64,000 nt of DNA from Companilactobacillus heilongjiangensis. GTDB taxonomy: Bacteria; Bacillota; Bacilli; Lactobacillales; Lactobacillaceae. A program made the position numbers and the translations under genes. Location of the stretch: positions 372,001-436,000 of the forward strand of contig NZ_CP012559.1 of assembly GCF_000831645.3 (NCBI RefSeq), written 5' to 3'. The notes beneath the pieces were generated by a model that did no database searches, was not told where the DNA came from, and was given only the letters and a program-made list of their open reading frames with translations. Positions 54,122 to 64,000 of this stretch are shown piece after piece. Every line of letters begins with the position of its first letter. Within the stretch, counting starts at the first letter, position 1.

Positions 54122-54157
54122 TTCTAAACAGACACTTAAAAAGTAGAGGTAACATTA

Positions 54158-56662
54158 ATGGACAAAGTATTTACCGAAAGCGCCAAGAATGCACTTGTTT
54201 TAGCACAAGAACAAGCTAAGACATTTCATCATAATGCCGTTGGAACAGAACATATTCTGCTCGGCTTAGTAATGGAAAATGATGGTATCGCCGGTATTAC
54301 TTTGAGGGATCTAGCTGTTAGTGACCGAGATGTTGAAGAGGAGATTGAACATCTGACTGGTTACGGCGATGTCTCATCTAATACCGCTAAGGGGATTTAT
54401 CTACCATATTCTCCAAAGGGACAATTAATTTTAAGCGAGTCAGAAGAGACTTCTAATCTATATAAAGCCAATCGCATTGGAACAGAACATATTTTATTAG
54501 CCATTCTTGATGACACTGATAATTTAGCAAATCGTATTTTAGTTAATTTAGGACTCAGTCTAGCAAAGACTAAGTCATTATTATTAAGCAAGATGGGTGT
54601 TTCTAATAAAGCTGCCCGTCGAGGCTTTGCTGCAAATATGGCAGCAACTGCCAAGAAACAACAAGCTAAGGCCAATGGTAACGGTGGTACGCCAACACTT
54701 GATTCCTTGTCACGTGATTTGACAAAGATGGCTCAAGAAAATCAAATCGACCCAGTTATCGGACGCAAGTCTGAAGTTGAAAGAACTATTCAAATTCTCA
54801 GTCGTAGAACAAAGAATAATCCTGTCTTGGTCGGTGAACCTGGTGTTGGTAAGACTGCTATTGCTGAAGGTTTAGCTATTGCTATCGTCAAGAAGGATGT
54901 TCCTGTCGATATGCAAAATAAACGTATCATGATGCTTGATATGGGCTCATTAGTAGCTGGTACTAAGTATCGTGGTGAGTTTGAAGACCGTTTGAAGAAA
55001 GTTATTGAAGAAATTTACCAAGACAAGCATGTCATTTTATTCATCGATGAATTGCATACTTTGATTGGTGCTGGTGGTGCCGAAGGTGCTATTGACGCTT
55101 CAAACATCTTGAAACCTGCTTTAGCTCGTGGTGAGTTGCAACTAATTGGTGCAACAACTTCTAATGAATATCAAAAATATATTGAAAAAGATACAGCTCT
55201 AGAACGTCGTTTTGCCAAGGTTCATGTTGAAGAACCTAGTGCCGACGATTCAATCAAGATTTTGGAAGGACTTCGTCCAAGATATGAACAACATCATGGC
55301 TTGACGATTTCTGACGAGGCGGTTGAAGCAGCTGTTCGTTTTTCAACACGTTACTTAACAAATCGTTTCCTACCTGATAAGGCAATCGATTTGATGGATG
55401 AAGCCTCAGCTAAGGTTAGAATCCACAACGTATCAAAGAATAACAAGCTGGAAGAATTGACTGATCAATCAATGAAATTGTTGAACGATAAAAACAATGC
55501 CATTCTTGATCAAGATTTCGAAAAGGCTGCTAAGATCCGTGAACAAGAACAAGATGTTCAAGAACAACTCAGCAAGTTAAAGGATAAGAAAGCTGCTGAT
55601 AACAAGAAACCAGTTGTTACTGCCGATGACATTGCTGAAGTTATCGCACAATGGACTGGCGTTCCTGTTAAGCAAATTACTCGTAAAGAGAGTGAGAAAC
55701 TACTTAACCTTGAAAAAGAACTCCACAAGCGTGTTATTGGACAAGAAGATGCTATCAATGCAATTTCACGTGCTATCCGTCGTGCCAGAAGTGGTATGAA
55801 GGATCCAGCTCGTCCAATTGGTTCATTTATGTTCTTAGGACCTACTGGTGTAGGTAAGACTGAGCTAGCTAAGTCAATAGCTGAAGTAATGTTTGGTTCA
55901 GAAGACAATTTGATTCGTGTCGATATGTCTGAATACATGGAACAATACAGTACTTCCAAATTGATTGGTTCAGCTCCTGGTTATGTAGGATTTGACGAAG
56001 GTGGTCAACTAACTGAAAAGGTTAGAAATGAACCATACTCAGTTGTCCTACTTGATGAAGTTGAAAAAGCTCATCCAGATGTCTTCAACATTTTGTTGCA
56101 GGTTCTCGATGATGGTATTTTGACTGATGCTAAGGGTCGTAAAGTTGATTTTAGAAATACAATCATCATTATGACTTCTAACTTGGGTGCTAGATCACTT
56201 GAAGAGAACAAAGAAGTTGGTTTCGGTGCTCGTGACGTTCACGATGACTACAAGGAAATGCAAGAACGAATCAATGTTGAATTGAAGAAGTTCTTCCGTC
56301 CAGAGTTCTTGAACCGTGTCGACGAAACTATCGTCTTCAAGTCACTTAACAAGGAACAATTGAAGGCTGTTGCTAAGATTATGAGTAACAACTTGAGAAA
56401 ACGCCTTGCTGAAAGAGAAATCAAGTTAGTTATTTCTCCATCTGCATACAGCGACTTAGTTCGTGACGGGTACAATCCTGAATATGGAGCTCGTCCAATG
56501 AGAAGAACGATTCAACGTGAGATTGAGGACCCAGTCAGTGAACAACTCTTAATGGGTAATGTTAAAGCTGGTGACGAAATCAAAGTTGGTTCTAAGAAAG
56601 GTAAGTTGACAGTAACTGTTGGCAAGCCTGAAGAAAAGAAAGCACTAACTCATCAAAAGTAA
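54158..56662 (+). CDS. clpC: ATP-dependent Clp protease ATPase subunit ClpC
   Basis: HSP100 unfoldase that feeds ClpP. 834 aa: N-terminal double Clp-N repeat (1-145; [17 protein letters not shown]), first AAA domain with GEPGVGKTA, a middle domain containing a UVR-like segment ([15 protein letters not shown]), second AAA domain with [21 protein letters not shown] precedes the ATG. In many lactobacilli ctsR lies directly upstream; here the preceding gene is a tRNA and the gap holds only repeats 25 and 26. ClpE lacks this N-domain pattern, so ClpC is preferred. Confidence 0.95.
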   Translation: MDKVFTESAKNALVLAQEQAKTFHHNAVGTEHILLGLVMENDGIAGITLRDLAVSDRDVEEEIEHLTGYGDVSSNTAKGIYLPYSPKGQLILSESEETSNLYKANRIGTEHILLAILDDTDNLANRILVNLGLSLAKTKSLLLSKMGVSNKAARRGFAANMAATAKKQQAKANGNGGTPTLDSLSRDLTKMAQENQIDPVIGRKSEVERTIQILSRRTKNNPVLVGEPGVGKTAIAEGLAIAIVKKDVPVDMQNKRIMMLDMGSLVAGTKYRGEFEDRLKKVIEEIYQDKHVILFIDELHTLIGAGGAEGAIDASNILKPALARGELQLIGATTSNEYQKYIEKDTALERRFAKVHVEEPSADDSIKILEGLRPRYEQHHGLTISDEAVEAAVRFSTRYLTNRFLPDKAIDLMDEASAKVRIHNVSKNNKLEELTDQSMKLLNDKNNAILDQDFEKAAKIREQEQDVQEQLSKLKDKKAADNKKPVVTADDIAEVIAQWTGVPVKQITRKESEKLLNLEKELHKRVIGQEDAINAISRAIRRARSGMKDPARPIGSFMFLGPTGVGKTELAKSIAEVMFGSEDNLIRVDMSEYMEQYSTSKLIGSAPGYVGFDEGGQLTEKVRNEPYSVVLLDEVEKAHPDVFNILLQVLDDGILTDAKGRKVDFRNTIIIMTSNLGARSLEENKEVGFGARDVHDDYKEMQERINVELKKFFRPEFLNRVDETIVFKSLNKEQLKAVAKIMSNNLRKRLAEREIKLVISPSAYSDLVRDGYNPEYGARPMRRTIQREIEDPVSEQLLMGNVKAGDEIKVGSKKGKLTVTVGKPEEKKALTHQK

Positions 56663-56673
56663 GACCTTGACTA

Positions 56674-56702
56674 TTGACAAGATAAGTGGTTAAGAGTATT
56701 AT
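56674..56702 (+). promoter_or_regulatory. rpoBC promoter
   Basis: TTGACA (56674-56679), 17-base spacer, TATTAT (56697-56702): near-consensus, starting just after the clpC stop. Predicted start around 56709, giving a 205-base leader. Confidence 0.75.
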
Positions 56703-56708
56703 CTTTTT

Positions 56709-56813
56709 TGAGATTCAAAGTTCAAATCGCATATCACGATCTATTGTCCGTGGTTATGCTAAATAAAAAACACAAAAATAGATATTAGATTCTATTTTTG
56801 GTTTTTTTTTGCC
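56709..56813 (+). promoter_or_regulatory. rpoB leader with attenuator hairpin
   Basis: The leader contains a perfect terminator, CAAAAATAGA (56773-56782)/TCTATTTTTG (56791-56800) followed by nine to ten T's, about 100 bases before rpoB. An upstream ATCTATT (56739-56745) is complementary to AATAGAT (56777-56783) and could act as antiterminator. May correspond to the Lacto-rpoB leader motif reported for lactobacilli; I cannot confirm identity. Confidence 0.6.
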
Positions 56814-56913
56814 TAAAAATAGGTTGAAAAACCGTTTTCATGCAAAATGTAATCAAACTGTAATATTTATTTTTGATTGCGATTTGGACAAATTAAATGT
56901 TGAGGTGAAAAAT

Positions 56914-59900
56914 TTGACTTATCATAACGTTAATTATGGTGCACACCGTGTTCGTCGTAGTTATGCAAAGATCAAGGAAGTTCTTCCACTGCCAAATTTA
57001 ATTGACATTCAAACAAATTCTTATAAGTGGTTCTTAGATGAAGGACTTAAAGATATGTTTGACGACATAATGCCAATTGACGATTTTGCTGGAAATCTTT
57101 CTTTGGAATACGTTGATTACAAGTTACTAGAACCAAAATATACTGTTGAAGAAGCTAGAGCACATGATGCTAACTTCTCAGCACCATTACATGTAACTTT
57201 GAAGTTGACTAATCATGAAACTGGTGAAATCAAGACACAAGATGTTTTCTTCGGTGATTTCCCTATCATGACTGATGAAGGAACTTTCATCATCAACGGT
57301 GCTGAACGTGTTATTGTTTCTCAATTAGTACGTTCACCTGGTATTTATTACAATCAAGATACTGATAAAAATGGTCGTGTAAACTTTGGTACAACTGTTA
57401 TCCCTAACCGTGGTGCTTGGTTGGAATATGAAACAGATGCTAAAGGTCTAGGTTATGTAAGAATCGATAGAACTAGAAAATTACCTATTTCTGAACTAGT
57501 TAGAGCCCTAGGTTTTGGTGAAGATTCAGAAATTCTTGATATTTTCGGTGATAACGATACTTTGAACCTTACTATGGAAAAAGATGTTCATAAGGATACT
57601 AGCGACTCACGTGTCGAAGAAGCCTTAAAAGACGTCTATGAAAGACTTCGTCCCGGCGAACCAAAGACTGCAGATAGTTCTCGTTCATTGCTATATGCTA
57701 GATTCTTTGACCCACGTCGTTATGATTTAGCTCCAGTTGGTCGTTACAAGATCAATAAGAAGTTAAACCTTAAGACAAGACTTTTGAACAAGACTTTGGC
57801 TGAAACACTTGCTGATCCAGATACTGGTGAAGTTGTATTGGCTAAAGACACATTGCTTGATCGTGAAGCTATGCAAACTTTGAGTACATATCTTGACCGT
57901 GAAGATTTCAAGACTGTTACATTGAATCCTTCTGATGAAGGTGTTCTAACAGACCCTATCACTGTTCAAATTATCAAAGTTTACTCAGAAGCTGATAACG
58001 AAAAGGTTGTTAACGTAATTGGTAATGGTCACATTCCAGCTACTAACCGTACAATCACACCTGCTGATATCTTGGCTGGTATCAACTACTTCTTGAACCT
58101 TAAAGAAGGAATTGGTTCAACTGATGATATTGATCACTTGGGTAACCGTCGTATTCGTTCAGTCGGTGAATTGCTACAAAACCAATTCCGTATTGGTCTA
58201 TCACGTATGGAACGTGTTGTTCGTGAAAGAATGTCAATTCAAGACTCAGCTACTGTTACACCTCAACAATTGATCAATATTAGACCTGTTGTTGCTTCAA
58301 TTAAGGAATTCTTTGGTTCATCACAATTGTCACAATTCATGGATCAAACTAATCCACTTGGAGAACTAGAACACAAGCGTCGTCTATCAGCCCTTGGACC
58401 TGGTGGTTTGACTCGTGATCGTGCCGGATATGAAGTTCGTGATGTTCACTATACCCACTATGGTCGTATGTGTCCTATTGAAACTCCCGAAGGTCCTAAT
58501 ATCGGACTTATCAATAACTTGGCCTCATACGCTATCATCAACAAGTATGGTTTCATCGAAACACCATATCGTCGTGTTTCATGGGATACACATAAAGTAA
58601 CTGACAAAATCGATTACTTGACTGCTGATGAAGAAGATAACTATGTTGTTGCTCAAGCCAATACACCATTGAACGATGATGGTTCATTTACTGACAACAG
58701 TATTTTGGCTCGTCACCAAGATGACAATATTGAAACAACTCCAGAAAAAGTCGATTACATGGATGTTTCTCCTAAGCAAGTAGTTTCTGTAGCTACTGCA
58801 TGTATTCCTTTCTTGGAAAATGATGATTCAAACCGTGCCTTGATGGGTGCTAACATGCAACGTCAAGCTGTTCCTTTGATTAATCCACATGCACCACTTG
58901 TTGGTACTGGTATGGAATACATTGCTGCCCACGATTCTGGTGCCGCATTGTTAGCTGAACATGCTGGTGTCGTTGACTATGTTGATGCTAAAAAGGTTAC
59001 TATCAAACGTGACGAAGATGGCACAACTGATGAATATAAAGTAACCAAGTTCCGTCGTTCAAATAATGGTAAGAGTTACAACCAAAGACCTATCGTCCAC
59101 AAGGATGAGGTTATTAAGAAGGGTGATATCATCGCCGATGGTCCAGCAATGGAAAACGGTGAATTAGCTCTTGGTCAAAACCCATTGATTGCCTTTATGA
59201 CATGGAACATGTACAACTACGAAGATGCGATTGTACTTTCAGAAAAATTAGTGCGTGAAGATGCTTATACTTCAATTCATATTGAAGAGTACGAATCAGA
59301 AGCACGTGATACAAAACTTGGACCTGAAGAAATCACACGTGAAATTCCTAACGTTGGTGAAGATTCATTGAAGGATCTTGACGAATTCGGAATTATCCGT
59401 ATTGGTGCTGAAGTTCGTGATGGCGATATCTTAGTTGGTAAGGTTACACCTAAGGGTGTTACAGAATTATCAGCCGAAGAAAGATTGCTACATGCTATCT
59501 TTGGTGAAAAAGCTCGTGAAGTCCGTGATACTTCACTTCGTGTACCACATGGTGGTGGCGGTATTATCCAAGACGTTAAGGTATTTACTCGTGAAGCCGG
59601 CGACGAACTTGATCCTGGTGTTAACATGTTAGTTCGTGTTTACATTGCTCAAAAGCGTAAGATTCAAGTTGGTGACAAGATGTCAGGTCGTCATGGTAAC
59701 AAAGGTACTGTTTCAATCGTTGTACCTGAAGAAGATATGCCTTACATGCCAGATGGTACTCCAGTAGATATCCTATTGAACCCAATGGGTGTTCCATCAC
59801 GTATGAATATCGGACAAGTTCTTGATCTTCACTTAGGTATGGCTGCTAGAAAACTTGGTATCCATGTTGCAACACCTGTTTTCGATGGTGTTAGTGATGA

Positions 59901-60522
59901 CGAATTATGGGACATTGTTAAAGAAGCTGATATGGATTCTGATGGTAAGTCAATCCTTTATGATGGACGTACTGGTGAACCATTCAAGAACCGTGTTGCT
60001 GTTGGTGTCATGTACTACTTGAAACTAGCTCACATGGTTGATGATAAGATTCATGCTCGTTCAATTGGACCTTACTCACTAGTTACTCAACAACCACTTG
60101 GTGGTAAAGCACAATTTGGTGGACAGAGATTTGGTGAAATGGAAGTTTGGGCCCTTGAAGCTTATGGTGCCGCTTATACACTTCAAGAAATCTTGACATA
60201 CAAGTCTGATGATGTTGTCGGACGTGTTAAGACTTATGAAGCTATCGTTAAGGGTGAAAGTATTCCTAAGCCTGGTGTTCCTGAATCATTCCGTGTTCTT
60301 GTCAAAGAACTACAAGCTCTAGGACTAGACATGAAAGTTCTAGACTCACACAAGAAAGAAATCGAACTTAGAGATATGGATGACGATGAAGATGCTGTAA
60401 GTATCGACGCTCTATCTAAGTTTGCTAAACAACAAGAACAAAAACGTGCTGAAGAGGAAGCTAAGAAGCTTGAAGCCTCAAAAGATTCAGCTGAATCAAC
60501 TAGTACAAAATCAGAAAACTAG
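56914..60522 (+). CDS. rpoB: DNA-directed RNA polymerase subunit beta
   Basis: Catalytic beta subunit, 1202 aa. I choose TTG 56914 ([29 protein letters not shown]..), six bases after GAGGTG; an in-frame ATG does not occur near, and the frame upstream to 56809 covers the leader terminator. Key regions: rifampicin pocket [20 protein letters not shown] and [10 protein letters not shown] with wild-type residues, [13 protein letters not shown], and [13 protein letters not shown] near the active centre. The C-terminus carries a Glu/Lys-rich tail. rpoC follows after 24 bases. Confidence 0.98.
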   Translation: MTYHNVNYGAHRVRRSYAKIKEVLPLPNLIDIQTNSYKWFLDEGLKDMFDDIMPIDDFAGNLSLEYVDYKLLEPKYTVEEARAHDANFSAPLHVTLKLTNHETGEIKTQDVFFGDFPIMTDEGTFIINGAERVIVSQLVRSPGIYYNQDTDKNGRVNFGTTVIPNRGAWLEYETDAKGLGYVRIDRTRKLPISELVRALGFGEDSEILDIFGDNDTLNLTMEKDVHKDTSDSRVEEALKDVYERLRPGEPKTADSSRSLLYARFFDPRRYDLAPVGRYKINKKLNLKTRLLNKTLAETLADPDTGEVVLAKDTLLDREAMQTLSTYLDREDFKTVTLNPSDEGVLTDPITVQIIKVYSEADNEKVVNVIGNGHIPATNRTITPADILAGINYFLNLKEGIGSTDDIDHLGNRRIRSVGELLQNQFRIGLSRMERVVRERMSIQDSATVTPQQLINIRPVVASIKEFFGSSQLSQFMDQTNPLGELEHKRRLSALGPGGLTRDRAGYEVRDVHYTHYGRMCPIETPEGPNIGLINNLASYAIINKYGFIETPYRRVSWDTHKVTDKIDYLTADEEDNYVVAQANTPLNDDGSFTDNSILARHQDDNIETTPEKVDYMDVSPKQVVSVATACIPFLENDDSNRALMGANMQRQAVPLINPHAPLVGTGMEYIAAHDSGAALLAEHAGVVDYVDAKKVTIKRDEDGTTDEYKVTKFRRSNNGKSYNQRPIVHKDEVIKKGDIIADGPAMENGELALGQNPLIAFMTWNMYNYEDAIVLSEKLVREDAYTSIHIEEYESEARDTKLGPEEITREIPNVGEDSLKDLDEFGIIRIGAEVRDGDILVGKVTPKGVTELSAEERLLHAIFGEKAREVRDTSLRVPHGGGGIIQDVKVFTREAGDELDPGVNMLVRVYIAQKRKIQVGDKMSGRHGNKGTVSIVVPEEDMPYMPDGTPVDILLNPMGVPSRMNIGQVLDLHLGMAARKLGIHVATPVFDGVSDDELWDIVKEADMDSDGKSILYDGRTGEPFKNRVAVGVMYYLKLAHMVDDKIHARSIGPYSLVTQQPLGGKAQFGGQRFGEMEVWALEAYGAAYTLQEILTYKSDDVVGRVKTYEAIVKGESIPKPGVPESFRVLVKELQALGLDMKVLDSHKKEIELRDMDDDEDAVSIDALSKFAKQQEQKRAEEEAKKLEASKDSAESTSTKSEN

Positions 60523-60546
60523 TCAAAACTTTAGGGAGGTTACCTT

Positions 60547-63500
60547 TTGATAGACGTTAATAAATTCGAAAGTATGCAAATTGGTTTAGCATCTCCGGAC
60601 AAGATTCGTAGTTGGTCTTATGGAGAAGTTAAGAAACCAGAAACTATCAACTACCGTACTTTGAAACCAGAAAAAGATGGTCTATTCGATGAAAGAATTT
60701 TCGGACCAACTAAAGACTGGGAATGTGCCTGTGGTAAGTACAAACGTATCCGTTATAAGGGTATTGTTTGTGACCGCTGTGGTGTTGAAGTTACTCGTTC
60801 AAAGGTTCGTCGTGAACGTATGGCTCATATCGAATTGGCTGCCCCAGTATCACATATCTGGTACTTCAAGGGTATCCCATCACGTATGGGACTTGTTTTG
60901 GACATGAGTCCAAGAAACTTGGAAGAGATTATCTACTTTGCATCATACGTAGTTATCGACCCAGGCGAAACAGATCTAGAAAAGAAACAACTTTTAACTG
61001 AAACTGAATATCGTAAGAAACGTGAAGAATTTGGTAACAAGTTCGTTGCTAAGATGGGTGCCGAAGGTATCCGTGATTTACTTAGCCAAGTTGATATGGC
61101 TGCTGAAGTTAAAGAACTTCGTGAAACTCTAAAGAGTGCACAAGGTCAAAAACGTACACGTGCTATCAGACGTTTGGATATTTTGAGTGCCTTCCAAAAA
61201 TCAGGTAACAAACCTGAATGGATGGTAATGGAAGCAATTCCCGTTATCCCACCTGATCTACGTCCAATGGTTCAACTTGAAGGTGGCCGTTTTGCCACTT
61301 CTGATTTGAACGATTTGTACCGTCGTGTAATCAACCGTAACAACCGTTTGAAGAGATTGTTGGATCTTAATGCTCCTAACATCATTGTTCAAAACGAAAA
61401 GAGAATGTTACAAGAAGCTGTTGATGCTTTGATCGATAATGGTCGTCGTGGCCGTCCTGTTACAGGACCTGGTAACCGTCCATTGAAGTCACTTTCTCAC
61501 ATGCTTAAAGGTAAGCAAGGACGTTTCCGTCAAAACTTACTTGGTAAACGTGTTGATTATTCAGGACGTTCAGTTATTGATGTTGGACCTACATTGAAGT
61601 TCTATCAATGTGGACTTCCACGTGAAATGGCTTTGGAATTGTTCAAGCCATTCGTTATGCATGAACTTGTTAAACGTGAAATTGCTTCTAACGTTAAAAA
61701 TGCTAGAAGAAAGATTGATCGTCAAGATGATGATATCTGGGATGTACTAGAAGACGTTATCAAAGAACGTCCAGTATTGCTTAACCGTGCCCCTACACTT
61801 CACAGACTTGGTATCCAAGCCTTTGAACCTGTTTTGGTTGATGGTAAGTCAATGCGTTTGCACCCACTTGCTTGTGAAGCTTACAATGCCGATTTTGATG
61901 GTGACCAAATGGCTATCCACGTGCCACTATCAGACGAAGCCCAAGCTGAAGCACGTATGTTGATGCTTGCTGCCCACCATATTCTTGCTCCTAAAGATGG
62001 TAAGCCTATCGTTACTCCTTCACAGGATGTTGTTTTAGGTAACTACTATCTAACAATTGAAACAAGACATATGACTGGTGAAGGTAAGATCTTCAAGGAT
62101 TCTAACGAAGTTCAAACAGCCTTATTGAATGGTGATATTCACTATCACACAAGAATTGGTATCGCTGTTGATTCAATGCCTAACAAGCCATTCAAGGATG
62201 ACCAAAGAGATAAGATTATGATTACTTCTGTTGGTAAGGTTATCTTTAACGAAATTCTTCCAGAAGATTTCCCATACTTGAATGAACCAACTGATGACAA
62301 CTTGATGCACGGTGTTCCTGACAAATACTTCCTTGGCAAAGGTGAAGACATTAACAAACGTCTTGACGAAATGGATTTGATTGACCCATTGAAGAGTGGT
62401 TATCTATCAGATATCATTGCCCAAGTATTCAAGATTTATCGTGTTCAAAGAACATCATCATTGCTTGATGACATGAAAGAATTAGGTTACACAATTTGTA
62501 CACTTTCTGGTTTAACAGTCGGTGTTACAGATGTTCCTAATTTGACTCAAAAACCTGAAATTATTGAAAAGGCCCACAAACAAGTTGCTTCAATTTCTAA
62601 GCAATTCCGTCGTGGACTAATCACTGACTCAGAACGACACGATCGTGTTATCAGTGTTTGGAACGATACAAAGGATGAAATTCAACAATTGTTGATTGAT
62701 TCATTTGATCCTACAAACCCTATCTCAATGATGTCTGATTCTGGTGCCCGTGGTAACATCTCAAACTTTACACAACTTGCCGGTATGCGTGGACTTATGG
62801 CTGCCCCTAATGGTGGTATGATGGAAATCCCAGTTATTTCTAACTTCCGTGAAGGCCTATCAGTTATGGAAATGTTCATGTCAACCCACGGTGCCCGTAA
62901 AGGTATGACCGATACAGCGTTGAAGACAGCTAACTCAGGTTACTTGACTCGTCGTTTGGTTGATGTTGCGCAAGATGTTATTGTTCGTGAAGAAGATTGT
63001 GGTACTGACCGTGGACTTGTTGTAAGTTCAATTATGGAAGGTACAGATATGATCGAACCATTGTATGACAGACTTGTTGGTCGTTATACACAAAAGACAG
63101 TTAAAGATCCTAAGACAGGCGACGTAATCGTACCTCGTGGTGTCTTGATGGATGAAACCATTGCTCAAAAGGTTGTTGACGCTGGTGTTACTCACGTTAC
63201 AATTCGTTCAGCATTCACATGTGATACAAAACATGGTGTATGTAAGAAGTGTTACGGTCGTAACCTTGCTACTGGTGAAGAAGTTGAAATTGGTGAAGCA
63301 GTTGGTACTGTTGCTGCTCAATCAATCGGTGAACCAGGTACACAATTGACAATGAGAAACTTCCATACCGGTGGTGTTGCTGGTGGTGACGATATTACAC
63401 AAGGACTTCCTCGTGTTCAAGAAATCGTTGAAGCTAGAAACCCTAAAGGTCTTGCTATCATTTCAGAAGTTGATGGTATTGTTACATCAATCGACGAAAA

Positions 63501-64000
63501 CCAAGCAGAACACACTAAGGAAATTACTGTCGAAGGTGAAACTGATTCTAGATCTTATAGTGTTCCTTATACATCAAGTGTTGCGGTTGCCGAAGGTGAT
63601 CACGTTAAACGTGGTGGTAAGTTAACACAAGGATCAATCGACCCTAAGGAATTGATCAAAGTTACAAACGTTCTACATACAGAAAACTATTTGCTTGCTG
63701 AAATTCAAAAAGTTTACCGTATGCAGGGTGTTGATATCTCTGATAAGCACTTTGAGGTTATGGTTAGACAAATGCACAGAAAGATCCGTATTCTTGATCC
63801 TGGTGACACAGATGTATTGCCTGGTCAATTGATGGATATTGCTCAATTTACTGACCATAACCGTGAAACATTGTTTAATGGTGGTATTCCAGCTACTGGA
63901 CGTCCTGTCCTTCTTGGTATCACTAAGGCTTCTCTTGAAACAAACAGTTTCTTGTCAGCCGCTTCCTTCCAGGAAACAACAAGAGTTCTTACTGACGCTT
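60547..64000 (+). CDS. rpoC: DNA-directed RNA polymerase subunit beta' (3'-truncated by window edge)
   Basis: Catalytic beta' subunit; about 1151 codons are visible and the frame is open to the last base. TTG start at 60547 ([20 protein letters not shown]) after GGGAGGT. Zinc ribbon [20 protein letters not shown] near residue 60-80; the Mg-binding NADFDGDQM is intact; the trigger-loop and bridge-helix region ([22 protein letters not shown]) and the second Cys cluster [13 protein letters not shown] are present. Ends mid-gene in the C-terminal jaw/clamp part. Confidence 0.98.
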   Translation, partial: MIDVNKFESMQIGLASPDKIRSWSYGEVKKPETINYRTLKPEKDGLFDERIFGPTKDWECACGKYKRIRYKGIVCDRCGVEVTRSKVRRERMAHIELAAPVSHIWYFKGIPSRMGLVLDMSPRNLEEIIYFASYVVIDPGETDLEKKQLLTETEYRKKREEFGNKFVAKMGAEGIRDLLSQVDMAAEVKELRETLKSAQGQKRTRAIRRLDILSAFQKSGNKPEWMVMEAIPVIPPDLRPMVQLEGGRFATSDLNDLYRRVINRNNRLKRLLDLNAPNIIVQNEKRMLQEAVDALIDNGRRGRPVTGPGNRPLKSLSHMLKGKQGRFRQNLLGKRVDYSGRSVIDVGPTLKFYQCGLPREMALELFKPFVMHELVKREIASNVKNARRKIDRQDDDIWDVLEDVIKERPVLLNRAPTLHRLGIQAFEPVLVDGKSMRLHPLACEAYNADFDGDQMAIHVPLSDEAQAEARMLMLAAHHILAPKDGKPIVTPSQDVVLGNYYLTIETRHMTGEGKIFKDSNEVQTALLNGDIHYHTRIGIAVDSMPNKPFKDDQRDKIMITSVGKVIFNEILPEDFPYLNEPTDDNLMHGVPDKYFLGKGEDINKRLDEMDLIDPLKSGYLSDIIAQVFKIYRVQRTSSLLDDMKELGYTICTLSGLTVGVTDVPNLTQKPEIIEKAHKQVASISKQFRRGLITDSERHDRVISVWNDTKDEIQQLLIDSFDPTNPISMMSDSGARGNISNFTQLAGMRGLMAAPNGGMMEIPVISNFREGLSVMEMFMSTHGARKGMTDTALKTANSGYLTRRLVDVAQDVIVREEDCGTDRGLVVSSIMEGTDMIEPLYDRLVGRYTQKTVKDPKTGDVIVPRGVLMDETIAQKVVDAGVTHVTIRSAFTCDTKHGVCKKCYGRNLATGEEVEIGEAVGTVAAQSIGEPGTQLTMRNFHTGGVAGGDDITQGLPRVQEIVEARNPKGLAIISEVDGIVTSIDENQAEHTKEITVEGETDSRSYSVPYTSSVAVAEGDHVKRGGKLTQGSIDPKELIKVTNVLHTENYLLAEIQKVYRMQGVDISDKHFEVMVRQMHRKIRILDPGDTDVLPGQLMDIAQFTDHNRETLFNGGIPATGRPVLLGITKASLETNSFLSAASFQETTRVLTDA

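Overview
The window looks like a core-genome segment of a low-GC Lactobacillaceae chromosome, most likely Companilactobacillus or a close relative. I infer this from the gene order (rnmV-ksgA-veg-purR-glmU-prs; pth-mfd-yabM-rqcP-divIC-yabR-tilS-hpt-ftsH-hslO-dus-lysS; clpC-rpoB-rpoC), AT-rich codon use, strong GGAGG ribosome binding sites and several TTG/GTG starts. The genus is not proven by anything in the window.

Layout. 1-7.1 kb: end of rnmV, ksgA, veg, an IS30-family insertion sequence, purR, glmU, prs. 7.4-14.3 kb: a DapB-like dehydrogenase on +, then on the minus strand mscL, a glycerol-3-phosphate dehydrogenase/oxidase, and a lipL-HD hydrolase pair. 15-19.3 kb: ywiB-like gene, rpoE, pyrG (with a CTP-type attenuator), murA (Asp in place of the fosfomycin-target Cys). 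19.3-22.6 kb: two tandem Lsa-like ABC-F genes; the first has an in-frame stop. 23-31.6 kb: rpmE2, an MFS exporter, murF, cshA, acpS-alr, ald. 32-34 kb: cbpA-like gene and ldh on minus. 34.4-50.8 kb: pth, mfd cluster, tilS-hpt-ftsH-hslO, dus-lysS. 51-52.5 kb: an IS110/IS1111-type element. 53.0-53.4 kb: four tRNAs (Val, Leu, Thr, Gly). 54-64 kb: clpC, rpoB and a 3'-truncated rpoC.

The striking feature is not a gene. Between 1.8 and 54.1 kb the gaps between transcription units hold 26 copies of a structured repeat of about 180 bp that I do not recognise. Each copy has a long outer palindromic stem enclosing three internal hairpins (H1, H2, H3), a cloverleaf or four-way-junction layout. Sequences of the outer arms and hairpin stems differ greatly from copy to copy, yet the two sides of each stem still pair within a copy. 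Most copies (22 of 26) occur as convergent pairs, one forward (F) then one reverse (R), separated by an AT-rich spacer of about 85-290 bp; one spacer has received the IS30 element and one F copy has been split by the IS110-type element. None lies inside an operon, and none lies in the clpC-rpoB-rpoC stretch.

Functionally the genes are housekeeping: ribosome and rRNA maturation, cell-wall precursors (glmU, murA, murF, alr), nucleotides (prs, pyrG, hpt, purR), proteostasis (ftsH, hslO, clpC, rqcP), transcription (rpoE, rpoB, rpoC, mfd). Leader attenuators are visible upstream of pyrG, the first ABC-F gene and rpoB.
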